A stretch of 64,000 nucleotides of DNA from Brooklawnia sp963780175 (GTDB taxonomy: Bacteria > Actinomycetota > Actinomycetes > Propionibacteriales > Propionibacteriaceae), in assembly GCA_963780175.1 (NCBI GenBank), contig CAWAAT010000008.1, positions 42,023-106,022 on the forward strand, given 5' to 3'. Positions 43,310 to 52,637 of the stretch are shown in pieces. Within the stretch, counting starts at the first letter, position 1. Each line of letters begins with the position of its first letter. Under the pieces are notes generated by a model. It saw only the letters and a program-made list of their open reading frames with translations, did not search any database and had not been told where the DNA came from. The position numbers and the translations under genes are program-made.

Positions 43310-43903
43310 AAAGACCTGCTGGGCATCGCCGCCGGTGGCCTCGCCGAGTTCGGCCACCAGCGCCTCCGCCACCTGCACGAGTGCTTCGCGCACCTCATCG
43401 GGCCCAGACGAATGGCGCATCAACGCCCGGACGCGCACCGAGTCGCCGTCCAGTTCGGCCGCCATCAGCAGACTGCCCAGCACCGCTTGGCCCGCCCCGG
43501 CGGCCAGCGACGCGTCCGCGCGGGCACGCACACCCCGATCGTGATACTCGGCCAGCCAGGCCTGGGTGAGCACGTCCTGGTTCAGCTCGGTGGCCCGGGC
43601 CGCCTCGATCGCCCGGGCCACCCAGCCGGGGACGTCCACGCCCTCGCCGGCGGACTGGGCCTGCGACAGTCGCGCAGCGGTCAACGCCGCCAGCGTGGCG
43701 AGTGCGCGGGCGTTGATGGCCCGCCACGCGGCCAACTGGGAGCGCACGGTCAGCCGCAGCCAGGTGCTGGCGAACTGCCCCGGCCCGGCCAGTAGTGCCT
43801 CGACCACTGCATGCTCGGTCTGCGCGGGGTCGGTGAACTCATGGGCGTGGGGTTGTCCCGGGTCGGCCGCCGGCCCTTGCTCGAACAGCTGGATTCCGCT
43901 CAT
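43289..43903 (-). CDS. Hypothetical helical protein
   Basis: The 204-residue protein is Ala-rich and mostly helical. It has no signal peptide or membrane segment. 'EHAVVEALLAGPGQFAS', 'WRAINARALATLAALTAARL' and a C-terminal 'REALVQVAEALVAELGEATGGDAQQVF' are amphipathic helices with no recognised enzyme motif. It starts at an ATG and is divergent from the FUSC gene. No family was recognised. Confidence 0.68.
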   Translation of the reverse strand: MSGIQLFEQGPAADPGQPHAHEFTDPAQTEHAVVEALLAGPGQFASTWLRLTVRSQLAAWRAINARALATLAALTAARLSQAQSAGEGVDVPGWVARAIEAARATELNQDVLTQAWLAEYHDRGVRARADASLAAGAGQAVLGSLLMAAELDGDSVRVRALMRHSSGPDEVREALVQVAEALVAELGEATGGDAQQVFRALLAG

Positions 43904-43945
43904 GACAGCGACGCTACAGGTGAGCGCGCCAGGGTTAGGTGACAG

Positions 43946-43951
43946 TAGGCT
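43946..43951 (+). promoter_or_regulatory. Leaderless-type -10 box (TAGGCT)
   Basis: TAGGCT lies 8 nt before a GTG at 43960; this favours that start over the upstream in-frame GTG at 43939. Confidence 0.5.
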
Positions 43952-43959
43952 TGGGCCGC

Positions 43960-45228
43960 GTGAGTGAGACTGGCAGCGAATCGGTGTGGACGCGTTGGTC
44001 GTCCTACTTCGCTGCCCACGCCCGAAGCGGCCAGATCCGCGTCAAGGGTGCACTGGTCCCCAACATTCAGATGGCGGTGTTCGCGACCGTGTCGTGGGTG
44101 CTCTGCAGGGAACTGCTCGGCCACACCATGCCGATCTTCGCCCCGATCGTCACCTTCGTGTGCATGGGCCTCTCGCGCAACCGGCAACCCCGCAAGGTGG
44201 TGGAGGTGGGCCTGGGTGCCAGCACCGGCGTCCTGATCGGAGGACTGGTCGCCAACGCCTGGGGTTTCGGATGGTGGCAGTTGTTCCTGCTCCTGCTCAC
44301 TACCCCGCTCATCGGACGCTTCCTCGACCGTTCTGAGCTGGTCAGCTTCCAGACGGCGATCAACTCGGTGGTGGTCGCCTCGATGATCGTGCTGGGCACT
44401 GCCGAGGGTGGTGGCGGACCACTGGATCGTTGGCTGAACGCACTGGTCGGTGCCGGTGTCGCCCTGGTGGCCACCGCCATCCTGCCGAGCAGCATCATCA
44501 CCCGCCCGCGACGTTATGTGGCGTTCATCATCGCCGAGATCGCCGGCACCCTACGCCGACTGAGCAAGGCCCTGCTGGACGGGGACGCCGAGGACATCGC
44601 CCAGCTGGCCGGGCAGCTGACCTCGTTGCGCGAGTCGCTGAACGACGGACGCCAGGCTCTCGACTCGGCCATGGAGACGGCGGCGATCAGCCCGGCGGGT
44701 CTCGGATCGCGCGATGTGCTCGCCGAGATGGACCGGATGCTCGATCTCACCGAACGTCTGCACGTCACGTTGTCGATGATGCAGCGCCAGGCGCGAGGCA
44801 TGGTGATCGAGGTCGGCCCGATGCCCGAGCTGGCCAACCCCATGTGGCACGTCGCCGACCTGCTCGAACAGGTCTCGGTGGGCGTGCGTGACTGGCAGCG
44901 TCCCACCACCGCCCGCGACGAGGCCCTGCTACTGGCCAGCAGTCTCGACCCGGTCGAGCTCGTTCCTGACGCCGATGACTGGCGCAGCACCACCCTGATG
45001 TCGCTGCTGCGTGCCGTGGTCGTCGATCTCCTCGAGCTCACTGGTCTTTCGATGGCTCAGGCCCGGGCCGCCTTGGCCGACTCCGGCAAGTACGATCCGC
45101 GCTCGGAGCCGGAGGCGGGCACCGGCCCGGAGTCGGCGTCCGGCATCTGGGGCACCGAACACCTGCCCATCATCGAACCGCCCCCCGAAAGCGACGAGCC
45201 CACGACGCAGGGACGCAACATCTCCTGA
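43960..45228 (+). CDS. FUSC/aromatic acid exporter family membrane protein
   Basis: The 422-residue protein has about six hydrophobic helices in the first ~180 residues, beginning 'LVPNIQMAVFATVSWVLCREL' and 'PIFAPIVTFVCMGLSRN', the ArAE/FUSC_2 pattern. A soluble C-terminal half (about 185-395) is helical, with 'LDLTERLHVTLSMMQRQARG' and an acidic Pro-rich tail. Such proteins are thought to export aromatic acids or stress molecules, with limited direct evidence. The antiporter gene begins 12 bp downstream, so they are likely co-transcribed. Confidence 0.8.
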   Translation: MSETGSESVWTRWSSYFAAHARSGQIRVKGALVPNIQMAVFATVSWVLCRELLGHTMPIFAPIVTFVCMGLSRNRQPRKVVEVGLGASTGVLIGGLVANAWGFGWWQLFLLLLTTPLIGRFLDRSELVSFQTAINSVVVASMIVLGTAEGGGGPLDRWLNALVGAGVALVATAILPSSIITRPRRYVAFIIAEIAGTLRRLSKALLDGDAEDIAQLAGQLTSLRESLNDGRQALDSAMETAAISPAGLGSRDVLAEMDRMLDLTERLHVTLSMMQRQARGMVIEVGPMPELANPMWHVADLLEQVSVGVRDWQRPTTARDEALLLASSLDPVELVPDADDWRSTTLMSLLRAVVVDLLELTGLSMAQARAALADSGKYDPRSEPEAGTGPESASGIWGTEHLPIIEPPPESDEPTTQGRNIS

Positions 45229-45239
45229 CAGAATGAGTC

Positions 45240-46738
45240 ATGCTCAGCCTCGACCTCGGTCTGCTCATCGGAGCGGGCGTGGTGTTGCTGGCCATTGCGG
45301 CAGCCCGCCTCGGCTCACGGTTCGGGTTACCCGCGCTGCTGCTCTTCCTGATGCTCGGCATGGTGCTGGGCAGTTCCGGGCCGGCGGCCTCGTTCTCGGA
45401 CGCCCTGCTCACCCACGACATCGGTTTCATCGCCCTGGCGCTGATCCTGGCTGAGGGCGGCCTGACCACCAAGTGGTCGGACATCAAACCCGTGCTTGGG
45501 CTGGCCGGTCTGCTGGCAACCCTCGGCGTGCTGATCAGCATCGGCCTGGTGGGCGTCTTCGGGTACTACGTGCTCGGACCTGCCCCGGTCGGTGGCGTTC
45601 CTGCTGGGGGCGGTGACAGCTCCCACCGACTCGGCAGCGGTGTTCTCGGTGCTGCGTCAGGTGCCGCTGCCGCACCGGGTCAAGGCGGTGCTGGAGGGTG
45701 AATCCGGGTTCAACGACGCGCCCACCGTGCTGCTGGTGGCCGCCGGCACCTCCCTGGCTCTCGGCAACCCGCCCACCGGAGGGGCGGCTGGGCTGGCCGC
45801 GCTGGTGGTGCTCGAACTGGCCGGTGGTGTCCTGCTGGGGGTCTTCGTCGGCGCAATCGGGGTCGCGGCGATGCGAAGTCTGGCGCTGTCGTCACCGGGT
45901 CTTTACCCACTCGCAGCGATGGCCATCGCGCTGACCGCGTACGGGGCGGGCGTCCAGCTGCACGTCTCGGGTTTCGCAGCGGTCTACTGTGCGGCCGTGC
46001 TGCTCGGCAACGGACGTCTGCCGCACCGACATGCCACCCGGTCGTTCGCCGAGGGTGTCGGGTGGATCGCCCAGATCGGCCTGTTCATCATGTCTGGGTG
46101 TCCTGGCCACGCCCAGCCGCATCACCGTCGAGGCCGTCCGCGACGGCGTCATGGTGGGCCTTTTCCTCACCTTCATCGTCCGGCCACTGTCGGTGGTGGC
46201 CTGTGCCGTGTGGTTCCGGATCGCCTGGCGTGAGCAGTCGTTCATCTCGTGGGCAGGGCTGCGGGGAGCGGTGCCGATCATTCTGGCCACCGTGCCACTG
46301 GCGGCACGCATCCCTGAGGCGGCGCTGCTCTTCGACCTGGTGCTGGTCTTCGTCGTGGTCTTCACCGCGCTACAGGCGCCGACCCTGGCATGGGTGGCCG
46401 GCAGGTTGGGGCTCATCGATCCCCTGGCCGCCTCTGACGTGGACATCGAGGTCGCCCCGTTGGAACACCAGGACGCAGACCTGCTGCGGATCACCGTGCC
46501 GGAGCACTCTCGCCTGCCGGGGGTGAGCGTCCGCGAACTGCGGCTGCCCGAGAACGTGGTGGTGGCCCAGTTGGTGCGCGACGGCGAATCGTTCTCACCG
46601 GACGGCCACACCACGCTGCAGGCTCGCGACGCGCTCCTGATCGTCACCCCTGCCCAGCATCGGGCCAAGGTGGAGGATCGGCTGGTGCAGATCGGCCGGG
46701 GTGGACGCCTCGCTCAGTGGCGGGTGACGGGCACCTGA
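45240..46738 (+). CDS. Potassium/proton antiporter, NhaP2-type CPA1 (two frameshifts)
   Basis: This integral membrane exchanger of about 498 residues is read in three frames: 45240 to ~45590, ~45590 to ~46097, and ~46097 to 46738. The first holds 'LLLFLMLGMVLGSSGPA', the second 'LGAVTAPTDSAAVFSVLRQVPLP' (membrane Asp of CPA1 exchangers) and 'GESGFNDAPTVLLV', and the third 'SFISWAGLRGAVPIILATVP' plus a cytoplasmic RCK_C/TrkA_C domain with 'LRITVPEHSRLPGVSVRELRLP'. That fusion is typical of NhaP2/CvrA. An extra T after ATCATG accounts for the second break. It meets the convergent LytR_C gene with no gap. Confidence 0.9.
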
Positions 46739-47302
46739 TCAGGGCGCCGGCACCGGCGAACCGGAAGCGCCCGGCAGACACACGGTGCCACCAGGAACCC
46801 CGATCTCGACGGGAGCCGCGTCGTTGAAGCCGGCGAACGCGTCCCCCACCAGGACGTCGACCGTGCCGTCGGTGCGGCCGTCGGCGCGCAGTTCGACCTC
46901 GGGGAAGAACCCGGCCACCAGCACGACCGCCGGGGCATCGATGGAGGCGCCGATGACGATCGTGCCCGCCACCGCCTCGTCGGCGTTGGAGGGAGCCTTG
47001 GTGACGAAGCCCTTGTTCTTCAACTGCTCGGTGATCTGGCCGGCCAGGCCGGCGGTCTGACCCCCGTTGTAGACCCGCACCGTCACCTGCCCGGAAGCGA
47101 GCACCGAGGCCGACTGGGTCACGCAGGGTGGCGGCGGGGCGATCTGCGGGGGACGGGTCAGCTGTCCCCACCCCCACCACAGACCCCACCCGAGCAGTCC
47201 GAGCAGCATCAGCAGCGTGAGGGGTGTCGTCCACCTGCGCCACGAACTCTTCACTGCCTGCTCCCGAAATGGTCCGGCCAATGGTGGCCTCTTCGAAGCC
47301 AC
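46739..47302 (-). CDS. LytR C-terminal domain protein (LytR_C)
   Basis: The 187-residue protein has one N-terminal membrane helix (about 28-48, 'LTLLMLLGLLGWGLWWGW'), then an extracytoplasmic domain 'VTVRVYNGGQTAGLAGQITEQLKNKGF' (VRVYNGG and AGLAGQITEQLKNKGF), typical of LytR_C modules that occur after LCP domains. Here the module stands alone, anchored. The LCP enzyme at 31459 lacks such a C-terminus, so functional pairing is possible but not shown. The ending is Pro-rich. Confidence 0.82.
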   Translation of the reverse strand: MASKRPPLAGPFREQAVKSSWRRWTTPLTLLMLLGLLGWGLWWGWGQLTRPPQIAPPPPCVTQSASVLASGQVTVRVYNGGQTAGLAGQITEQLKNKGFVTKAPSNADEAVAGTIVIGASIDAPAVVLVAGFFPEVELRADGRTDGTVDVLVGDAFAGFNDAAPVEIGVPGGTVCLPGASGSPVPAP

Positions 47303-47321
47303 AGCCTACTTGATCACGCGT

Positions 47322-47615
47322 TCACGACATGTCGAGGACGCGGGCATGAACCGTCGGACGTTGCTGCAGGGCGGCTCGCAGGGCGCGGTGCAGCCCGTCC
47401 TCGAGGTAGAGCTCACCCTGCCAGGCGACCACGTGGGCGAACAGGTCACCGTAGAACGTGGAGTCCTCCTCGAGGAGCGCCTCCAGATCGAGGGTCCGCT
47501 TGGTGGTGATCAGTTGGTCGAGCCTGACCTGTTGCGGCGGAAGGGCAGCCCAGTCGCGGTGGGTGTAGCCGTGGTCGGGGTAGGGCCGTCCGTCGCCGAC
47601 TCCCTTGAAGATCAC
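47322..47615 (-). CDS. Conserved small actinobacterial protein of unknown function
   Basis: The 97-residue protein is highly patterned: 'GRPYPDHGYTHRDWA', 'PPQQVRLDQLITTKRTLDL', 'DSTFYGDLFAHVV' and 'LYLEDGLHRALRAAL'. Similar short proteins are widespread in actinobacteria without known function. The 'DGLHRALRAAL' helix resembles the nucleotide-binding ParB/Srx signature, which is weak evidence. The GTG start has TAGGAT 6 nt upstream. It is divergent from the HerA-like gene. Confidence 0.72.
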   Translation of the reverse strand: MIFKGVGDGRPYPDHGYTHRDWAALPPQQVRLDQLITTKRTLDLEALLEEDSTFYGDLFAHVVAWQGELYLEDGLHRALRAALQQRPTVHARVLDMS

Positions 47616-47621
47616 GTAGGC

Positions 47622-47627
47622 ATCCTA
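47622..47627 (-). promoter_or_regulatory. Leaderless-type -10 box (TAGGAT)
   Basis: TAGGAT on the minus strand ends 6 nt before the GTG at 47615. Confidence 0.55.
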
Positions 47628-47679
47628 GTGGCCACCGGGTTCACCGCGAACCGCCTGGTGGCATGGCATGCTGGGGGGC

Positions 47680-49272
47680 ATGTCCAACCAGACCTCGCAG
47701 GCCGGCGACGAGGCTGCCGCCGCGATCGAGACCATCCGTCAGGGCTACACCTTCGAGGAGCCCGCCATCGAGTTGGGCGTCCTGAGTGTGGACGGCACTC
47801 CGGTGCCCGACGCCCGCGTCCGCATACCGTTGGGCATGCTCAACCGGCACGGACTGGTCGCCGGGGCAACCGGCACCGGCAAGACGATCACCCTGCAGGT
47901 GATGGCCGAGCAGATAGCGCGCGCCGGCGTCCCGGTCTTCGCCGCTGACATCAAGGGTGACCTGTCCGGCCTGGCCACCCCGGGCACACCCAACGAAAAG
48001 CTCTTGGCCCGCACCGCCAAGAACGGCCAGGACTGGGCGCCGAGCGCCCCAACCGTGGAGTTCTACGCGCTGGGCGGGCAGGGCAGGGGAATCCCCTTGC
48101 GTGCCACGGTTTCCAGCTTCGGCCCGATCCTGCTCAGCAAGGTGCTGGGACTCAACGCGACCCAGGAGTCGTCCCTGGGGCTGGTCTTCCACTTCGCCGA
48201 TGAGGCGGGGCTGCCGCTGCTCGATCTCGAAGATCTCACCGCGGTGCTCAAGTACCTCGACTCGGACGAGGGTAAGCCCGTCCTCAAGCAGATCGGCGGG
48301 CTGAGCACCCAGACGGTCGGTGTGATCTTGCGCACGATCGTCAACCTGGAGCAGCAGGGGGCCGGGATCTTCTTCGGTGAACCCGAGTTCGACACCCGCG
48401 ACCTGCTGCGCACCGCACCGGACGGCCAAGGCGTGGTCAGCATGCTCGAGCTGCCCAACCTGGCAGACCGGCCGGCCCTCTTCTCGACGTTCCTCATGTG
48501 GTTGCTCGCCGAGCTCTACCAGGACCTGCCCGAGGTCGGGGACACCGATCGTCCGAAGCTGGTGTTCTTCTTCGACGAGGCGCACCTGCTGTTCAATGAC
48601 GCGTCCAAGGCGTTCATCGACCAGATCACCCAGACCGTCCGGCTGATCCGCTCCAAGGGGGTGGGGGTGTTCTTCGTCACCCAGACGCCCAAGGACGTGC
48701 CGGGTGACGTGCTGGCCCAGCTGGGCAGCCGAGTTCAGCACCAACTGCGGGCGCACACCCCGGACGACGCCAAGGCGTTGCGTGCGACGGTGCGGACGTT
48801 CCCCACCTCCAGCTACGACCTCGAGGAACTGCTCACCCAGTTGGGCATCGGCCAGGCCGTCGTGACGGTGATGGACCCCGACGGCGCGCCCACCCCGGTC
48901 GCCTGGACGCGGATCTTCGCACCCTGCTCGCAGATGGGACCCACCGACCCCGTCCGGATGGACCAGCTCATCGCCGGCAGCCAGATGATGGCTCGGTACG
49001 GGCAGGAGATCAATCGCGACTCGGCCCAGGAGATGCTGGCCCGCAAGCTGGCGGAGGGCGCGGCCGCTGCCGAGGCCCAGGCCCAGCGGGAGGCCGCCGC
49101 CCAGGCGCAGGCCGAGGCCCGGCAACCGACCGCGACGCGTCCCCGAACCTCGGCCCGGCGTCAGAAGTCGGTGATCGAGGAGGTCGCCAGCTCAAGTGCG
49201 TTCAAGCAGTTCGCGCGCTCGGCCGGCCGCGAGATCGCCCGTTCGCTGTTCGGGACGGGGCGCCGCCGCTGA
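47680..49272 (+). CDS. HerA/DUF853-type P-loop ATPase
   Basis: The 530-residue protein has Walker A 'GATGTGKTITLQ' near residues 62-69, 'DIKGDLSGLA', Walker B 'VFFFDEAHLLF' near 290 and a sensor 'FFVTQTPKDVP'. The C-terminal 60 residues are Ala/Gln-rich then basic, ending 'GREIARSLFGTGRRR'. DUF853 (HerA-like) proteins are hexameric DNA-translocase relatives. No NurA nuclease or Sir2-HerA partner is adjacent; a sirtuin exists at 27.5 kb but is the stand-alone metabolic type. The next gene overlaps its stop by 1 bp. Confidence 0.88.
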   Translation: MSNQTSQAGDEAAAAIETIRQGYTFEEPAIELGVLSVDGTPVPDARVRIPLGMLNRHGLVAGATGTGKTITLQVMAEQIARAGVPVFAADIKGDLSGLATPGTPNEKLLARTAKNGQDWAPSAPTVEFYALGGQGRGIPLRATVSSFGPILLSKVLGLNATQESSLGLVFHFADEAGLPLLDLEDLTAVLKYLDSDEGKPVLKQIGGLSTQTVGVILRTIVNLEQQGAGIFFGEPEFDTRDLLRTAPDGQGVVSMLELPNLADRPALFSTFLMWLLAELYQDLPEVGDTDRPKLVFFFDEAHLLFNDASKAFIDQITQTVRLIRSKGVGVFFVTQTPKDVPGDVLAQLGSRVQHQLRAHTPDDAKALRATVRTFPTSSYDLEELLTQLGIGQAVVTVMDPDGAPTPVAWTRIFAPCSQMGPTDPVRMDQLIAGSQMMARYGQEINRDSAQEMLARKLAEGAAAAEAQAQREAAAQAQAEARQPTATRPRTSARRQKSVIEEVASSSAFKQFARSAGREIARSLFGTGRRR

Positions 49273-49727
49273 TGCGTCCCGGATTTCGGGACTCCTGGCC
49301 GGTACTCGCACTGCGCGTCGGCGCGGTCGCAGGTGGCGTGGGCATGGTGGCCGGCCAGGTGGCCCAAGGCGCGACGTGGGGCCAGGTGGGGTTCACCGTG
49401 GTCTTTGCGGCGCTGTTCGTGGGTGCGGTGTGGCTGGTGGCCAATGGCGCGTCGAGACGACTGCGGCAGGCCGGAGAGGCCCGGATTCCCCGCCAGGAGC
49501 CACGCAAGCTGGCGTTGGTGGGGTTGATGACCATCGCGATCATCATGTGGCTGATCGCGGCATACGGCGTGTTCATTGCCGCCATCACCGACCGGCCGCA
49601 GAACGACTGGCATGCCCTGGCCTACGCCGGGGTGGCGATCTGCGCCACCGGTGCGACGTTCCTGGTGCGGCAGGCACGACTCGCGTGGGCCGATCACTAT
49701 CTGCGCGGGTGGCCTGAGGCCCTCTGA
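49272..49727 (+). CDS. Small membrane protein of unknown function
   Basis: The 151-residue protein has about four hydrophobic segments: 'ALRVGAVAGGVGMVAG', 'GFTVVFAALFVGAVWLV', 'LALVGLMTIAIIMWLIAAYG' and 'ALAYAGVAICATGATFLV', with a basic loop between the second and third. It overlaps the HerA-like gene by 1 bp, so it is translationally coupled to that ATPase. No family was recognised; a membrane anchor for the ATPase is a speculation only. Confidence 0.7.
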   Translation: MRPGFRDSWPVLALRVGAVAGGVGMVAGQVAQGATWGQVGFTVVFAALFVGAVWLVANGASRRLRQAGEARIPRQEPRKLALVGLMTIAIIMWLIAAYGVFIAAITDRPQNDWHALAYAGVAICATGATFLVRQARLAWADHYLRGWPEAL

Positions 49728-49742
49728 CGGCCAACCGAACAA

Positions 49743-49789
49743 GATCGTGCCGGGTAACCTGCCATCTGCGCAGGAAACCCGGCACGATC
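49743..49789. terminator. Bidirectional terminator, two-tier hairpin
   Basis: GATCGTGCCGGGT (49743-49755) pairs with ACCCGGCACGATC (49777-49789). Inside it, CCTGC pairs with GCAGG. TTTCAGATC follows. It separates the convergent membrane-protein and gdhA genes. Confidence 0.85.
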
Positions 49790-49797
49790 GTTTCAGA

Positions 49798-51132
49798 TCA
49801 GATCAAGCCCTGGGCGATGACAGCGTCGGCGACCTTGATGAAGCCGGCGATGTTGGCGCCCATCACGTAGTCGCCCGCACGACCGTATTCGGCCGCGGTC
49901 TCCGAGCAGGTGTCGTGGATGTTGGCCATGATGGCGGCCAGCTTGTCCTCGGTGTACTCGAAACTCCAGGAGTCACGGGACGCGTTCTGCTGCATCTCGA
50001 GACCTGAGGTGGCCACGCCACCGGCGTTGGACGCCTTGCCGGGTGCATAAAGGATGCCGGCCTTCTGGAAGGCTGCGATCGCCTCCGGCGTGCAGGGCAT
50101 GTTCGCACCCTCGGCGACGGCCTTGACGCCGTTGGCGACAAGCGCGGCCGCCGCGTCCCCGTCGAGTTCGTTCTGGGTGGCGCACGGCAACGCGACGTCG
50201 ACCGGCACGTCCCACACCGAACCGCCGGGCACGAAGGTGGCGCCGGAGCGAATCGCGTAGTCGCTGACGCGGCCGCGTTCGACCTCCTTGATCTGCTTGA
50301 GCAGGTCGAGGTTGATGCCCTTGTCATCGACGACGTAACCGGCGGAGTCGGAGCAGGTGACGACCTTGCCGCCCAGCTGCTGCAGCTTCTCGATCGCGTA
50401 GATGGCCACGTTGCCCGAACCGGAGACCGCCACACGCCTACCGTCGAAGCTCATGGCGCGAGTGCCCAGCATTCGCTCGGTGAACATGGCCAGACCGTAA
50501 CCAGTGGCCTCGGTGCGCACCAGCGACCCGCCCCAGGTGAGGCCCTTGCCGGTGAGGACGCCCGCGTCGTAGCGGTTGGTGATGCGACGGTACTGGCCGA
50601 ACATGTAGCCGATCTCGCGGCCACCCACACCGATGTCACCGGCGGGCACATCGGTCATCGGGCCGATGTGACGGGCCAGCTCGGTCATGAACGACTGGCA
50701 GAACCGCATGATCTCGCCATCCGAACGGCCGTGCGGGTCGAAGTCGGAGCCACCCTTGCCGCCGCCGATGGGCAGGCCGGTCAGGGAGTTCTTGAAGATC
50801 TGCTCGAAGCCCAGGAACTTGATGATGCCCAGGTACACCGACGGGTGGAACCGCAGCCCGCCCTTGTACGGCCCGAGCGCGGAGTTGAACTCGACGCGGA
50901 AGCCGCGATTGATCTGCACCTTGCCTGAGTCGTCAACCCACGGCACCCGGAAGATGATCTGCCGCTCGGGCTCGCAGAGGCGCTCGAGAACGGCAGCCTC
51001 GGTGTACTGGGGGTTGCGCTCCATGACCGGTCCGAGGGTGTCGAAGACCTCGCGCACGGCTTGGTGGAACTCGGCCTCGCCGGGGTTACGGGCGACAATC
51101 TGGTCGAAGACCTTGGTCAGGTTGGCTTCCAT
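49798..51132 (-). CDS. gdhA: NADP-specific glutamate dehydrogenase
   Basis: The 444-residue enzyme makes glutamate from 2-oxoglutarate and ammonia. The substrate domain has 'YKGGLRFHPSV' and the catalytic 'PIGGGKGGSDFDP' (Lys); 'GDIGVGGREIGYMFGQY' follows. The NADP domain has 'VAVSGSGNVAIYA' and a C-terminal 'GLEMQQNASRDSWSFE'. The length and signatures are those of the hexameric small type used for ammonium assimilation. AAAGGA precedes the ATG. The Ser/Thr kinase gene upstream ends 122 bp away on the same strand. Confidence 0.95.
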   Translation of the reverse strand: MEANLTKVFDQIVARNPGEAEFHQAVREVFDTLGPVMERNPQYTEAAVLERLCEPERQIIFRVPWVDDSGKVQINRGFRVEFNSALGPYKGGLRFHPSVYLGIIKFLGFEQIFKNSLTGLPIGGGKGGSDFDPHGRSDGEIMRFCQSFMTELARHIGPMTDVPAGDIGVGGREIGYMFGQYRRITNRYDAGVLTGKGLTWGGSLVRTEATGYGLAMFTERMLGTRAMSFDGRRVAVSGSGNVAIYAIEKLQQLGGKVVTCSDSAGYVVDDKGINLDLLKQIKEVERGRVSDYAIRSGATFVPGGSVWDVPVDVALPCATQNELDGDAAAALVANGVKAVAEGANMPCTPEAIAAFQKAGILYAPGKASNAGGVATSGLEMQQNASRDSWSFEYTEDKLAAIMANIHDTCSETAAEYGRAGDYVMGANIAGFIKVADAVIAQGLI

Positions 51133-51253
51133 GGGAATCCTTTCGTTGTGACGGTGCAAGTTTGATCCTCTTCGGGGGCATGACGGCGATCGTTTCGAGC
51201 GATGGACGCCTCCCTGGCGCATCTCGGCAACTCGTCGTGCGGCGAGTTCCTGC

Positions 51254-52597
51254 TCAGCCGGCCGGGGTAGCGATCTGGCTCGGTTGGCTGACAGGTAACG
51301 AGGTGGTCGGCGCTGCGGTGGTGGGCGCGGCGCTGGGCCCCTGACCAGGTGGAGCGGACGTCGGGGCCTGACTGGCGGTGGTGGCAGGGGCGCTGGTGGT
51401 GGCACCTGTGCCGGTGGGTACCGACGCGGTGGGGGACTGCGAGGTGACCGAGGGCAGCAGGGACGAGGGGGCGCCGCTCGATCGGATGGTGGTCGACCTC
51501 GTCGGCGTCTGAGTGCTCTGGGTGGCCGTGGTGGTCATGGTCACGGTGGCACCCGGCGTGGGTGTTGGCAGGTCCCTGGCGAACCACGAGTAGGCCAACG
51601 CCACCACCAGCCCCACGATCAGCAGCCCCACCGACCAGCGGCCCGCATGACGAAAACCTGCTGGCGGGTCGGCGTCGGCAAGCAGAGCGGTTCGGGTCGC
51701 GGCCAGCGCGACGGTGGGTGCCATCTGCGGCTCTGCGGCGATCAGACGCAGTTCGTCCGCCACATCCCGTGCGGTGGGGCGCCGGGTGGGGTCCTTGTCA
51801 AGCATGCGCGCGACCAGGGTGTCCAGCGCCGGTGGGACGTCCGGGCTGAGTTCGGCGAGCGGTACGGGGGCGTCAAAGGCCTGGGCATGCGCCACGGCCA
51901 AGGAACTCTCCCCCGTGAATGGTGGGCGTCCCAGGAAGACGTGGTAAGCGACACATCCCAGCGAGTAGACGTCGGACGCCGACGACACCTGCTGGCCTCG
52001 GGCCTGCTCCGGTGACATGTAGGCGGCCGTGCCGATGGCCGTGGCCGGACGCGTCAATTGCGTCCCTGCATCGTCGACGATGTGGGCGATCCCGAAGTCC
52101 ACGAGCACCGGCCTGCCCCGCTCGGGGTAGGAGTTCAGATCCGGCTTGGTGCCGTCGGGGGCCATCGGGGCGTCCAGGACGATGTTGGCCGGCTTCACGT
52201 CACGGTGGGTTATCCCGGCGTCATGGGCCGCTTGCAGGCCTTCGGCCACCCTGGCCAGCAGCGGCATGCCCACTGCGTAGCCGAGCGGGCCGCTCTCCTT
52301 GACCAGCGCGTTGAGGTTGGGACCGCTCAGCAGTTCCATCACCAGCCAGCCGCGGTGCTCGTCGGTCCCGGTGTCGTACACCTTGACGATGGAGTCGTGG
52401 CTGACCCCGGCGATCGCCACCCCCTCACGGCGGAACCTGTCAGACATGGCCGGGTCGCGAGCCGTGACAAGGTCGACGAGCTTGATCGCCACGGGGCGGC
52501 GCAACAGCCGGTCAAGGCCCCGCCAGACCTCACCTGTGGCGCCCTTGCCGACGGGGGCCACCAGCTCGTAGCGACCCGCCAGCAGTTCGGAATCCAT
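51254..52597 (-). CDS. Transmembrane serine/threonine protein kinase
   Basis: The 447-residue protein has a Hanks-type kinase domain at about 8-270: 'VGKGATGEVWRG' (P-loop), Lys in 'VAIKLVD', 'ITHRDVKPANIVL' (catalytic), 'VLVDFGIAH' (DFG), and 'GTAAYMSPEQARG'. A single TM helix lies at about 319-338, and the outer ~110 residues are Ser/Thr/Pro-rich with no PASTA repeats. It is thus a PknA/D-like sensor without a recognised ligand domain. An ATG at 52597 is preferred over GTG at 52606. A gene for the cognate phosphatase is not in view. Confidence 0.93.
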   Translation of the reverse strand: MDSELLAGRYELVAPVGKGATGEVWRGLDRLLRRPVAIKLVDLVTARDPAMSDRFRREGVAIAGVSHDSIVKVYDTGTDEHRGWLVMELLSGPNLNALVKESGPLGYAVGMPLLARVAEGLQAAHDAGITHRDVKPANIVLDAPMAPDGTKPDLNSYPERGRPVLVDFGIAHIVDDAGTQLTRPATAIGTAAYMSPEQARGQQVSSASDVYSLGCVAYHVFLGRPPFTGESSLAVAHAQAFDAPVPLAELSPDVPPALDTLVARMLDKDPTRRPTARDVADELRLIAAEPQMAPTVALAATRTALLADADPPAGFRHAGRWSVGLLIVGLVVALAYSWFARDLPTPTPGATVTMTTTATQSTQTPTRSTTIRSSGAPSSLLPSVTSQSPTASVPTGTGATTSAPATTASQAPTSAPPGQGPSAAPTTAAPTTSLPVSQPSQIATPAG

Positions 52598-52637
52598 GGC
52601 TACCATCCTGCCGCACTCCCGCGAACAAGGTGTCTGC

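Noticed and set aside
41214..43903. Genomic island inserted at tRNA-Ser(CGA)
   Set aside because: Only one IS lies beside the tRNA; there is no integrase of the tyrosine type, no att repeat of the tRNA end and no cargo.
27535..49272. Sir2-HerA antiphage pair
   Set aside because: The sirtuin and HerA-like genes are 19 kb apart in separate operons; the sirtuin is the housekeeping deacylase type.
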